Shown here: positions 1 through 5,473 of the stretch, piece by piece | How the letters are laid out: every line of letters starts with the position of its first letter | Position numbering within the stretch: position 1 is the stretch's first letter | Source of the DNA: Bacteroidota bacterium | GTDB lineage: Bacteria; Bacteroidota; Bacteroidia; NS11-12g; UBA955 | DNA length: 5,473 bases | Direction of reading: 5' to 3' | NCBI GenBank assembly: GCA_018969565.1 | Contig: JAGWYC010000140.1 | Span: forward strand, 1 to 5,473 | Notes under the pieces: generated by a model | What the model was told of the DNA's origin: nothing | Databases searched by the model: none | Seen by the model: only the letters and a program-made list of their open reading frames with translations | Program-made: the position numbers and the translations under genes

Positions 1-990
1 CTGGAAATGATGGTGGGCCGCAATACCGCCACCCACGAAACAGCTTTTACCGTATCCGTTGACTTACTGGGTAACGGCTGTACCACCGGCATCAGTGCTC
101 AGGACCGGGCTAAAACCATTCAGGCACTCATTGACCCTTCGTTCAAACCTGATGATTTCGGCAAACCTGGGCATATCTTCCCCCTGCGTGCCAAGGCAGA
201 GGGCGTGCTGCGCCGCGCCGGACATACAGAAGCCGCCATTGACCTTGCCAGATTGGCAGGCTTTGAACCCGCAGGCTGTATTGTTGAAATTCTGAATGAA
301 GACGGATCAATGGCCCGTCTGGACGACCTGATGCTTGTGGCTGAGAAGTTTGGGTTAAAAATTATTTCCATCGAAGAACTCATTCGCTACCGCCTGGAGC
401 ACGAAACCCTCATCAAACGGGAAATAGCCGTGGAGATGCCCACGCACCTCGGAGATTTTAGCCTTGTCGCTTTCCGGCAAATCAACTCCGGTCAGGAGCA
501 TCTGGCCCTGGTAAAAGGCGAGTGGGCCCCTGATGAACCGGTGCTGGTGCGTGTACACAGCAGTTGTCTTACCGGCGATGTATTCGGCTCCTGTCGTTGC
601 GACTGCGGCGAACAACTGCAGCAGGCCATGCAGTTGATTGAACAGGAAGGCAAAGGCGTAATTGTCTATATGAATCAGGAGGGACGAGGCATAGGTCTGA
701 TGAACAAACTCAGGGCCTACAAACTCCAGGAGCAGGGACTGGATACGGTAGATGCCAACCTCAGCCTGGGCTTCCGGATGGATGAACGCGACTACGGCAT
801 CGGCGCACAGATTCTGCGCAACCTTGGCGTGAGCAAAATGCGCCTGATGAGCAATAATCCACGCAAGCGCACCGGGTTGCTCAGCTACGGGCTTGAAATT
901 GTAGAAAATGTCCCCTTGAAGGTGGCACCGAATCCACACAACAGAAACTACCTGCATACCAAGCAGACCCGCATGGGCCATGAACTTTGA
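1..990 (+). CDS. ribBA: Bifunctional 3,4-dihydroxy-2-butanone-4-phosphate synthase / GTP cyclohydrolase II (RibBA), 5' truncated by the window
   Basis: The protein makes both precursors of riboflavin: the RibB half converts ribulose 5-phosphate to dihydroxybutanone phosphate, and the RibA half opens GTP to the diaminopyrimidine. It is cytosolic. The reading frame is open from base 1, so the true start lies upstream; 329 residues are visible against roughly 400 for the family, so about 70-80 N-terminal residues, including the acidic RibB metal site, are missing. Counting the codon at base 1 as residue 1, the RibB part spans about 1-130, with the conserved GHTEA motif at 74-78 (His75 is the expected metal ligand) and DGSMAR at 101-106. 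The RibA part spans about 140-310. It has zinc ligands Cys189, Cys200 and Cys202 in SSCLTGDVFGSCRCDCG, then QEGRGIGL at 226-233, DYGIGAQ at 264-270 and SNNPRKR at 284-290. All visible catalytic motifs are intact, so both activities are expected. The next gene on this strand starts 120 bp downstream and is functionally unrelated. Confidence 0.96.
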   Translation: MEMMVGRNTATHETAFTVSVDLLGNGCTTGISAQDRAKTIQALIDPSFKPDDFGKPGHIFPLRAKAEGVLRRAGHTEAAIDLARLAGFEPAGCIVEILNEDGSMARLDDLMLVAEKFGLKIISIEELIRYRLEHETLIKREIAVEMPTHLGDFSLVAFRQINSGQEHLALVKGEWAPDEPVLVRVHSSCLTGDVFGSCRCDCGEQLQQAMQLIEQEGKGVIVYMNQEGRGIGLMNKLRAYKLQEQGLDTVDANLSLGFRMDERDYGIGAQILRNLGVSKMRLMSNNPRKRTGLLSYGLEIVENVPLKVAPNPHNRNYLHTKQTRMGHEL

Positions 991-1090
991 CAGGGCTCGC
1001 ACGCTCACTTAAAATCAAGGCTTCCACAAAATTGAGCAGGGCTGCGGATAATTTTTCTGCATCATACTGCGTTCCATGAGCAGAAAAGGT

Positions 1091-1098
1091 TTTTTTTG
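1091..1098 (+). promoter_or_regulatory. Possible -7-type box (TTTTTTTG) upstream of exbB
   Basis: A run of eight T followed by GC ends 12 bases before the ATG at 1111. It matches the TTTG part of the Bacteroidota -7 element TAnnTTTG but lacks the A at the second position, and I see no clear -33 TTG/TTTG element at the usual distance. It is supported mainly by similar boxes at similar positions before two other genes here. If used, the leader would be very short. Confidence 0.3.
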
Positions 1099-1110
1099 CC
1101 TTACAAACCC

Positions 1111-1815
1111 ATGAATCCTTTATACGCTATTCTGTTGCAAATCACCCACGCCGATTCTTCGACCGTGGCACCTGCGGCTGCTCCAACGAAGGAATCCTCC
1201 ATCTCGTTCTTTGAACTGGTGATGAAAGGCGGTCCGGTGATGATACCGCTGGGACTCATCTTCCTGATTGCGTTGTTCTATATCATCGAAAGAACCATGT
1301 ACATCAGCCAGCGCGGAAAAATTGACCGCAACCTGATCAACATTGTACGCGACAACCTGGCCAACGGCAACATCAAAGGGGCACAGCAATACTGTGAACG
1401 CATCCCAACCGGACAGGCTCAGGTGGTGGGCACAGGCTTAAACTTCCTCGGCGCCAGCCTGGGTGATATTGACGTAGCCATGAACGACAAAGCCCAAGTT
1501 GAAGTCAGCCGCATGGAGAACCGCCTCAATTACCTCTCGCTCATCGGAAGAATAGCTCCGATGCTGGGCTTCGTGGGAACGATTGTCGGCATCATTAATA
1601 TCTTCTACAAGATTTCATTGGACAGCAACATCAATATCTCCAGCATCTCCGATGGTTTGTACCAGAAGATGATTACCTCCGGTGCCGGCCTGATTGTGGG
1701 TCTGATTGCCTTCGTAGGTTATCAATTGTTGCAGGCGCGTGTGGAACGTTTCATTGAGCACATTGAAGACAACAAGCTCCAGGTGAAGGAGCTGCTTAAC
1801 CAGCCCGGATTATGA
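1111..1815 (+). CDS. exbB: MotA/TolQ/ExbB-family proton channel protein (ExbB)
   Basis: This is an inner-membrane subunit of an ExbB-ExbD type complex, which uses the proton gradient to energise TonB-dependent outer-membrane transport or a Tol-like envelope function. The protein is 234 residues from the ATG at 1111. An in-frame TTG at 1096 would add five residues, but it sits inside the T-run that resembles a promoter box, so I prefer the ATG. The layout is classic for the family: a short N-terminal hydrophobic stretch and an Ala/Pro/Thr-rich segment (about 1-30), TM1 at about 41-60, a cytoplasmic region with basic and polar residues (about 61-140), TM2 at about 145-167 containing IAPMLGFVGTIVGI, and TM3 at about 187-207 containing SGAGLIVGLIAF. 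The TM2 GT is conserved; in TM3 the usual Thr is Ser190 in my alignment from memory, a conservative change. The stop overlaps the exbD start by four bases, indicating one transcript and coupled translation. No tonB is adjacent, so a TolQ-like role cannot be excluded. Confidence 0.93.
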   Translation: MNPLYAILLQITHADSSTVAPAAAPTKESSISFFELVMKGGPVMIPLGLIFLIALFYIIERTMYISQRGKIDRNLINIVRDNLANGNIKGAQQYCERIPTGQAQVVGTGLNFLGASLGDIDVAMNDKAQVEVSRMENRLNYLSLIGRIAPMLGFVGTIVGIINIFYKISLDSNINISSISDGLYQKMITSGAGLIVGLIAFVGYQLLQARVERFIEHIEDNKLQVKELLNQPGL

Positions 1816-2225
1816 TCAGGCGCAGGGAACGTCACGCGGAAGTGGGCACCGAAGCCCTGAACGACATCATGTTCTTCCTGTTGTTGTTCTTCCTCATCGT
1901 GTCCACGGTGGCCAATCCGAACATCATCCCCATCAAGCTTCCACAGGCAAAAACCACTCAGGATGTCAAGAAGAAGCAATACACGCTCACGGTTACTGAA
2001 GAAAAGAAGTACTTCATTGACCAGCGTGAAATTGCTTATGCCAACCTGGAACAGGAACTCACAGCCCTGCGTGATGCCAACGTGGACCCCAGTAATCCCG
2101 ATAACAGCATGAACATTGTGCTACGCGTGGATAAGAATCTGGTGGTTCAGGATATGGTGGATGTAATGCAAATCGGCACCAAGCTGGGCATCAAGATGGT
2201 GCTCGCTACTCAGAAGTTCGAGTAA
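1812..2225 (+). CDS. exbD: Biopolymer transport protein ExbD/TolR family
   Basis: This is the partner of the ExbB channel: one transmembrane helix lines the proton path, and a periplasmic domain contacts the energy transducer (TonB or a TolA-like partner). The 137-residue length is typical of the family. A basic N-terminus (RRRER at 3-7) stays in the cytoplasm. The single TM helix runs about 17-36, with Asp18 (in NDIMFFLLLFFLI) at the position of the protonatable Asp required in ExbD and TolR. The periplasmic domain spans about 40-137 and ends in the usual pattern VLRVDKNLVVQDMVDVM followed by GIKMVLATQ. The ATG at 1812 overlaps the exbB stop (ATGA), so translation is probably coupled. An AAGGAG lies about 20 bases upstream, too far to act as a normal ribosome binding site. 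The stop codon lies one base from the stop of the convergent gene, which leaves no room for a terminator between them. Confidence 0.93.
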   Translation: MIRRRERHAEVGTEALNDIMFFLLLFFLIVSTVANPNIIPIKLPQAKTTQDVKKKQYTLTVTEEKKYFIDQREIAYANLEQELTALRDANVDPSNPDNSMNIVLRVDKNLVVQDMVDVMQIGTKLGIKMVLATQKFE

Positions 2226-2226
2226 C

Positions 2227-2934
2227 TCAAGGTTTTACTGCCGCCGGATTCCAAAGAATGCCGAAATGGTGAAAAGGTCCTTGCCAGGCATTTCCTGCTG
2301 TCTGTACTGAGCTTCCGAAGAAACCTCGCACCCGGTTCTTTCCGAGAAATACAGTGATTGATGGGCTGATTATTGGCTGCCAGCTCCCGGGATTCAAGCC
2401 AAAATCGGAAAATTGATAATCCGGGTTTAACTGCTTCAACTCGGCAGCCCACACCCGACTCAGGCCGCCTTTAACAGCCGCTTGAAGGCTGAACAATCCG
2501 CGTTGAAGCACCATACCCGTGGCCAGATAAGGCATGTATTGATTTCCAGAGATGCGCCAAGTGCGAAGTCCTTCAGACTGCGCATTGAAACCGGAAACCT
2601 GCAGGCCGGCGGTCCAGAAGCTGCGCAGCATACCCTCTTCAGGTTGCTTCCGGTAGCGATATGCCAGTTGCACATCCACTTGGAAAAGTTGTCCTTTGGA
2701 GCCGGAGCCTATGGCCCGGTTAGGGTAAGCGTGGAATCCAACTTGTCCGCTCATCCAGTAATGGCTTCCCACCATACCTGCATGGTACATGGAGCCACCG
2801 GAGGCATTTCGGCTGCTTTGATATGAAAGTCCGATTTGCTGCTGCGGCTTGCAGGGCAACAGCATCAAGCCCGGTCGGCCTGACATGACAGGGCCCGGAC
2901 TACTTAATTGCAACAATGAAATTAAAAAAAGCAT
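2227..2934 (-). CDS. Hypothetical exported protein, possibly a small outer-membrane beta-barrel
   Basis: I do not recognise the family. From the ATG at 2934 the protein has 235 residues; an in-frame TTG at 2943 would add three. The N-terminus is hydrophobic (MLFLISLLQL, then SSPGPV), which suggests export, but from either start there is almost no basic n-region (see the finding on the start). There is no good lipobox. The rest is rich in Gly, Ser, Gln, Tyr and Trp, with stretches of alternating residues at about 33-40, 47-71, 82-96, 104-117, 131-158 and 186-198. These would suit roughly eight amphipathic beta strands, so a small outer-membrane barrel is a reasonable guess, not a demonstrated identity. 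It is probably a real gene: the frame is open across the whole 0.7 kb between exbD and the ABC gene, nothing else fills that space, and its stop abuts the exbD stop. Opposite-strand open frames inside it look compositionally random. Confidence 0.72.
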   Translation of the reverse strand: MLFLISLLQLSSPGPVMSGRPGLMLLPCKPQQQIGLSYQSSRNASGGSMYHAGMVGSHYWMSGQVGFHAYPNRAIGSGSKGQLFQVDVQLAYRYRKQPEEGMLRSFWTAGLQVSGFNAQSEGLRTWRISGNQYMPYLATGMVLQRGLFSLQAAVKGGLSRVWAAELKQLNPDYQFSDFGLNPGSWQPIISPSITVFLGKNRVRGFFGSSVQTAGNAWQGPFHHFGILWNPAAVKP

Positions 2935-2950
2935 CAGAGGCAATTTAAGC

Positions 2951-2958
2951 CAAAACAG
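2951..2958 (-). promoter_or_regulatory. Weak possible -7-type box for the minus-strand gene
   Basis: Read on the minus strand, CTGTTTTG ends 16 bases before the ATG at 2934. It shares only TTTG with TAnnTTTG, so the match is weak. It faces away from the better box at 2980-2987, which would make overlapping divergent promoters about 20 bases apart. Confidence 0.2.
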
Positions 2959-2979
2959 CGCCTTACGCCTAAAAACGGC

Positions 2980-2987
2980 TAATTTTG
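2980..2987 (+). promoter_or_regulatory. Probable Bacteroidota -7 element (TAATTTTG) for the ABC-F gene
   Basis: TAATTTTG matches TAnnTTTG at every fixed position and ends 10 bases before the ATG at 2998. I see no TTTG-like -33 element about 19-21 bases upstream, where the sequence is A-rich then GC-rich. If transcription starts a few bases after the box, the mRNA would be almost leaderless, consistent with the lack of a Shine-Dalgarno sequence. Confidence 0.45.
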
Positions 2988-2997
2988 CGCCCCATTT

Positions 2998-4617
2998 ATG
3001 CTAACGGTCAGCAATATTTCCCTTCGTTACGGCAAACGCGTTCTTTTTGACGAAGTAAACCTGAAGTTCACGGCCGGCAACTGTTACGGCATCATCGGTG
3101 CCAACGGGGCCGGAAAATCCACTTTTCTGAAAATTCTTTCCGGTGAAATTGAACCCAATACCGGTTCGGTGGACATGGAGCCCGGCAAGCGCATGGCCGT
3201 ACTGAAACAGAACCACTTTGAGTTTGACGAGGTTCCTGTATTGCAGACCGTGCTGCGCGGACATCAGCAGTTGTGGAAGATTATGGAGGAGAAAGATGCC
3301 CTGTATGCCAAGGCTGATTTTTCTGATGAAGATGGTATCCGCGCCAGCGAACTGGAAGGACTTTTCGCGGAGATGGACGGCTGGAACGCCGAAAGCGATG
3401 CCGCCACCCTGCTGAGCAACTTAGGCATTCCTGAAAAATACCACGAGCTGCCGCTGAAAGAACTGAACGGCAACCAGAAAGTACGCGTGCTACTGGCCCA
3501 GTGCCTCTTCGGAAACCCCGATGTGCTGTTGATGGACGAACCTACCAACGACCTCGACGTGGAAACCATCCGCTGGCTGGAAGACTTCCTGGCCAATTTC
3601 GAAAACACCGTGTTGGTGGTGAGTCATGACCGTCACTTCCTCGACAACGTGTGTACCCACGTATGCGACATTGATTACAGCCGCATCAAGATTTTTACCG
3701 GCAACTATACCTTCTGGTACCAGAGTTCACAACTGGCCCTGAGACAGCGTTCCGAACAGAACAAGAAGGCCGAGGAAAAGAAAAAAGAACTCCTGGAATT
3801 CATAGCCCGCTTCAGCGCCAACGTGGCCAAGAGCCGACAGGCAACAGCGCGTAAGAAGATGCTGGACAAGCTGGACATCGAAGAAATCCAGCCCAGCACC
3901 CGCCGCTATCCCGGTATTGTGTTCAAGCCCGAGCGCGATGCCGGCGACCAGGTGCTCAACGTAGAGAACCTGAGCTTTATGGCAGGCAGCGAGCCGCTCT
4001 TCAGCAAGGTGGACTTCAAGGTTTCCAAAGGCGATAAAATTGCCTTCCTGTCCAGAAACACCCTCGCACTGAATACGCTGTTCAAGGTGCTCTGGGGAGA
4101 ATCCCAGCCTGCCGGCGGCTCCGTACACTGGGGTGTTACCATCAAATATTCCAACCTGCCCAACGACAACAGTTCTTATTTTGAAGGGGTGAACCTGAAT
4201 CTGGTGGACTGGCTACGGCAGTTTTCCACAGAAAAAGATGAAACCTTCATCCGCGGTTTCTTGGGCCGAATGTTGTTCAGCGGTGAAGAAACCCAGAAGA
4301 TGGCCAAGGTGCTCAGCGGAGGCGAGAAAGTGCGCTGTATGCTCAGCAAGATGATGCTGGAGAACCCCAACCTGCTCATCATGGACGAGCCTACCAACCA
4401 CCTCGACCTGGAATCTATTCAGGCCCTGAATAACGCGCTGGTGGACTATAAAGGCATCGTGCTGTTCCACAGCCATGACCAGGAGTTCATCAATACCATT
4501 GCCAACCGCATCATTGAAATCACCCCGCATGGCATCATTGACCGCCACATGAGTTACGAGGAATACGCGGAAGACAAGGCCATACAGGAACGCCGCGAAC
4601 AGCTTTACGGAGCCTGA
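2998..4617 (+). CDS. ABC-F family ATPase, YbiT-like, with a degenerate second Walker A
   Basis: ABC-F proteins are soluble twin-ATPases that bind the ribosomal E site and modulate translation rather than transport anything; there are no TM segments here. At 539 residues the length is close to E. coli YbiT, and the linker motif RFSANVAKSRQATAR (271-285) and neighbouring DIDYSRI and GNY motifs fit that branch. NBD1 has Walker A GANGAGKST (34-42), Q-loop Gln71, a poor signature LNGNQ (156-160), Walker B VLLMDEP (176-182) and switch His210. A charged coiled linker (about 242-300), the expected P-site-tRNA interaction region, follows. In NBD2 the Walker A position reads SRNTLALNT (352-360), with no GK[ST], and the Q-loop Gln is not evident; LSGGE (439-443), Walker B LLIMDEP (459-465) and His493 are intact. 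The start at 2998 is followed directly by the first beta strand, as in relatives. There is no sign of frameshift: flanking motifs are colinear. Antibiotic-resistance ABC-F activity cannot be judged from sequence and there is no positive sign of it. Confidence 0.93.
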   Translation: MLTVSNISLRYGKRVLFDEVNLKFTAGNCYGIIGANGAGKSTFLKILSGEIEPNTGSVDMEPGKRMAVLKQNHFEFDEVPVLQTVLRGHQQLWKIMEEKDALYAKADFSDEDGIRASELEGLFAEMDGWNAESDAATLLSNLGIPEKYHELPLKELNGNQKVRVLLAQCLFGNPDVLLMDEPTNDLDVETIRWLEDFLANFENTVLVVSHDRHFLDNVCTHVCDIDYSRIKIFTGNYTFWYQSSQLALRQRSEQNKKAEEKKKELLEFIARFSANVAKSRQATARKKMLDKLDIEEIQPSTRRYPGIVFKPERDAGDQVLNVENLSFMAGSEPLFSKVDFKVSKGDKIAFLSRNTLALNTLFKVLWGESQPAGGSVHWGVTIKYSNLPNDNSSYFEGVNLNLVDWLRQFSTEKDETFIRGFLGRMLFSGEETQKMAKVLSGGEKVRCMLSKMMLENPNLLIMDEPTNHLDLESIQALNNALVDYKGIVLFHSHDQEFINTIANRIIEITPHGIIDRHMSYEEYAEDKAIQERREQLYGA

Positions 4618-4651
4618 GTATTTCAGGCTGCACAGAAGCTCGAAAAAGTGT

Positions 4652-4659
4652 TTTCTTTG
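4652..4659 (+). promoter_or_regulatory. Possible -7-type box (TTTCTTTG) upstream of the FKBP lipoprotein gene
   Basis: TTTCTTTG ends 15 bases before the ATG at 4675. It matches TAnnTTTG except for T in place of A at position two, and no -33 element is evident. The 57-base gap from the ABC-F stop has no terminator-like hairpin, so the gene could also be read from the upstream transcript. Confidence 0.3.
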
Positions 4660-4674
4660 CGTTTCATTCCAATC

Positions 4675-5427
4675 ATGAAGTTCACTAAACAAATAATGCT
4701 GCCTCTGCTGGCAGTGCTTGTGCTGGGTTCCTGCGGCAAGTCCGTAAATACCTCCAAGACCCTGAAAACGCCCCTGGACAGCTTCAGCTATATGCTGGGT
4801 CTGCGCACCGCTTTCTCCTATAAAGGCGAGGGATTGAAAGAGATTGATTACTCTTCATTCGCGAAAGGCTTTGAAGATGGCATCAAGAAAGACAGCGGCT
4901 ATGATGTTTCTGAGAAGCGCGCCAACGCCGCCTTCCAGGGTTACCTGCAGAAGCTGCGTGCCGAAGGCGAGAAGAAGGCTAAAGAAGCTACCACTTCATG
5001 GCTGGCTGACAACAAGAAAAAGAGCGGCATAGAAGAACTCCCTTCCAAGGCGCAGTTTAAAATGACTTCCCGTGGAAATGGCCCTGTGCCCACCCTGAAT
5101 GATACTGTAATCATTCACTTTAAAGTGAAGGACAAGAATGGCAAGCTGATTCAGAACACCGAAGACATGAAGAAGCCGCTGACAATTGCGGTGAAGTTTA
5201 TTCCCATTGAAGGCCTGCGCGAGTGGATTACCCGTGTTCCGGCTGGTTCTAAGGCAACCTTGTACATTCCCGGTCCCTTACCCGGATTCCAGGGAGGCAG
5301 CCTTGAAGAAGAATTTTCCGTTTATATCTGGGAAATGAATCTGCTCGGCATGAATCCCGGTCCTACTGTGCTGGAAGGCAAACAGGGCAGCGCTGCACCG
5401 GAACCTGAAGCAGATATAGATCGCTGA
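4675..5427 (+). CDS. FKBP-type peptidyl-prolyl isomerase-like lipoprotein (FKBP_N plus divergent FKBP domain)
   Basis: This is a predicted periplasm-facing lipoprotein of the FkpA/Mip type, a group that helps fold envelope proteins. The start is set by the signal peptide: from the ATG at 4675 a basic n-region (MKFTK) leads to LLAVLVLGSC, a lipobox with Cys20 as the lipidated residue. A GTG at 4648 would add nine residues ahead of the signal and is unlikely. Residues after Cys20 (GKSVNTSK) lack the acidic cluster of Bacteroidota surface-export signals, so a periplasm-facing location is more likely than the cell surface. Residues about 35-118 form the helical FKBP_N dimerisation region (SYMLGLRTAF, then FAKGFEDGI, ending LADNKKKSGI). 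Residues about 123-226 fit an FKBP fold (GSKATLYIPG, then IWEMNLLGM), but the pocket is poorly conserved, so isomerase activity is doubtful and a chaperone role is possible. The tail (235-250) is rich in Pro, Glu and Asp. The total is 250 residues, and a hairpin terminator follows. Confidence 0.9.
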   Translation: MKFTKQIMLPLLAVLVLGSCGKSVNTSKTLKTPLDSFSYMLGLRTAFSYKGEGLKEIDYSSFAKGFEDGIKKDSGYDVSEKRANAAFQGYLQKLRAEGEKKAKEATTSWLADNKKKSGIEELPSKAQFKMTSRGNGPVPTLNDTVIIHFKVKDKNGKLIQNTEDMKKPLTIAVKFIPIEGLREWITRVPAGSKATLYIPGPLPGFQGGSLEEEFSVYIWEMNLLGMNPGPTVLEGKQGSAAPEPEADIDR

Positions 5428-5453
5428 TGCTGAAATCAGATAATACATAAAAA

Positions 5454-5473
5454 AAGCGCGGCACGCCGCGCTT
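5454..5473 (+). terminator. Rho-independent terminator hairpin downstream of the FKBP lipoprotein gene
   Basis: AAGCGCGG and CCGCGCTT form a perfect 8-bp stem around the loop CACG, 26 bases after the stop codon. A run of seven A (5449-5455) leads into the stem. The window ends before the 3' T-run can be seen, but a run of T there would pair with these A and make the terminator work in both directions. Confidence 0.7.

Noticed and set aside
565..606. Extra cysteine (Cys198, in GSCRCDCG) beside the zinc ligands of the GTP cyclohydrolase II domain.
   Set aside because: The three canonical ligands keep their normal spacing and this position is variable in the family; I recall Cys here in other Bacteroidota proteins.
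991..1043. Direct repeat CAGGGCT at 991-997 and 1037-1043, and a small palindrome GCAGGGCTGC at 1036-1045.
   Set aside because: A 7-base repeat is within chance, and the palindrome leaves only a two-base loop with no convincing T-run directly after it, so it is not called as a ribBA terminator.
991..1126. A minus-strand open stretch between ribBA and exbB that reads like protein (for example AEKLSAALLNFVEALIL).
   Set aside because: It has no ATG start, runs into a stop within the exbB antisense strand at about 1127-1129 and continues into the antisense of ribBA. A worn gene remnant is possible but not supportable from this window.
2482..2826. A 114-codon plus-strand open frame inside the minus-strand gene.
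   Set aside because: It has no recognisable motif or export signal, and the opposite frame is longer, spans the whole gap and has a plausible secreted-protein composition.
4213..4692. Long minus-strand open frames under the ABC-F gene.
   Set aside because: They are antisense to conserved ABC motifs and have no family resemblance; they are explained by codon bias of the real gene.
5424..5439. Short inverted repeat CTGAT / ATCAG overlapping the FKBP stop codon.
   Set aside because: Five base pairs of AT-containing stem without a T-run is weak; the GC-rich hairpin at 5454-5473 is the clear terminator.
1..5473. Search for CRISPR repeats, tRNA or rRNA genes, insertion-sequence ends, phage genes or defence modules.
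   Set aside because: None seen. The window is almost filled by six protein genes, and the gaps are under 130 bases and hold no such signals.

Overview
This window looks like chromosomal DNA from a member of the Bacteroidota of moderate GC content. Three things point there. None of the start codons I could assign has a convincing Shine-Dalgarno sequence. Several starts are instead preceded at close range by a T-rich box ending in TTTG, resembling the Bacteroidota -7 element TAnnTTTG. The gene families also fit: a fused RibBA, a one-TM ExbD paired with a three-TM ExbB, a YbiT-like ABC-F protein with a divergent second ATP-binding half, and an FKBP-type lipoprotein. The assignment is an inference from gene content and signals, not from a marker gene.

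Layout. Positions 1-990 hold the 3' part of ribBA (riboflavin synthesis), whose start lies before the window. After about 120 bp without a gene comes a two-gene unit, exbB (1111-1815) and exbD (1812-2225), with overlapping stop and start codons (ATGA); together they would form an inner-membrane proton channel. No tonB or second exbD follows. Instead a minus-strand gene of unknown family (2227-2934) converges on exbD, leaving one base between the two stop codons; its product looks like a small exported beta-rich, possibly outer-membrane, protein. Diverging from it across a short shared upstream region is a full-length ABC-F ATPase gene (2998-4617). A lipoprotein with an FKBP_N plus FKBP-like domain (4675-5427) follows on the same strand, and the window ends in a GC-rich hairpin (5454-5473) that looks like its terminator.

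The genes do not form one pathway. They cover cofactor synthesis, envelope energisation, a possible outer-membrane protein, ribosome-associated ATPase function and periplasmic folding, as is usual for a housekeeping stretch. I found no phage, transposon, CRISPR, RNA gene or defence system. The points most worth a second look are: one composite ATP site of the ABC-F protein appears to have lost its motifs from both halves; the FKBP domain lacks the usual active-site residues; and the minus-strand gene is of unknown family, with a start region suggesting a one-base homopolymer shift.
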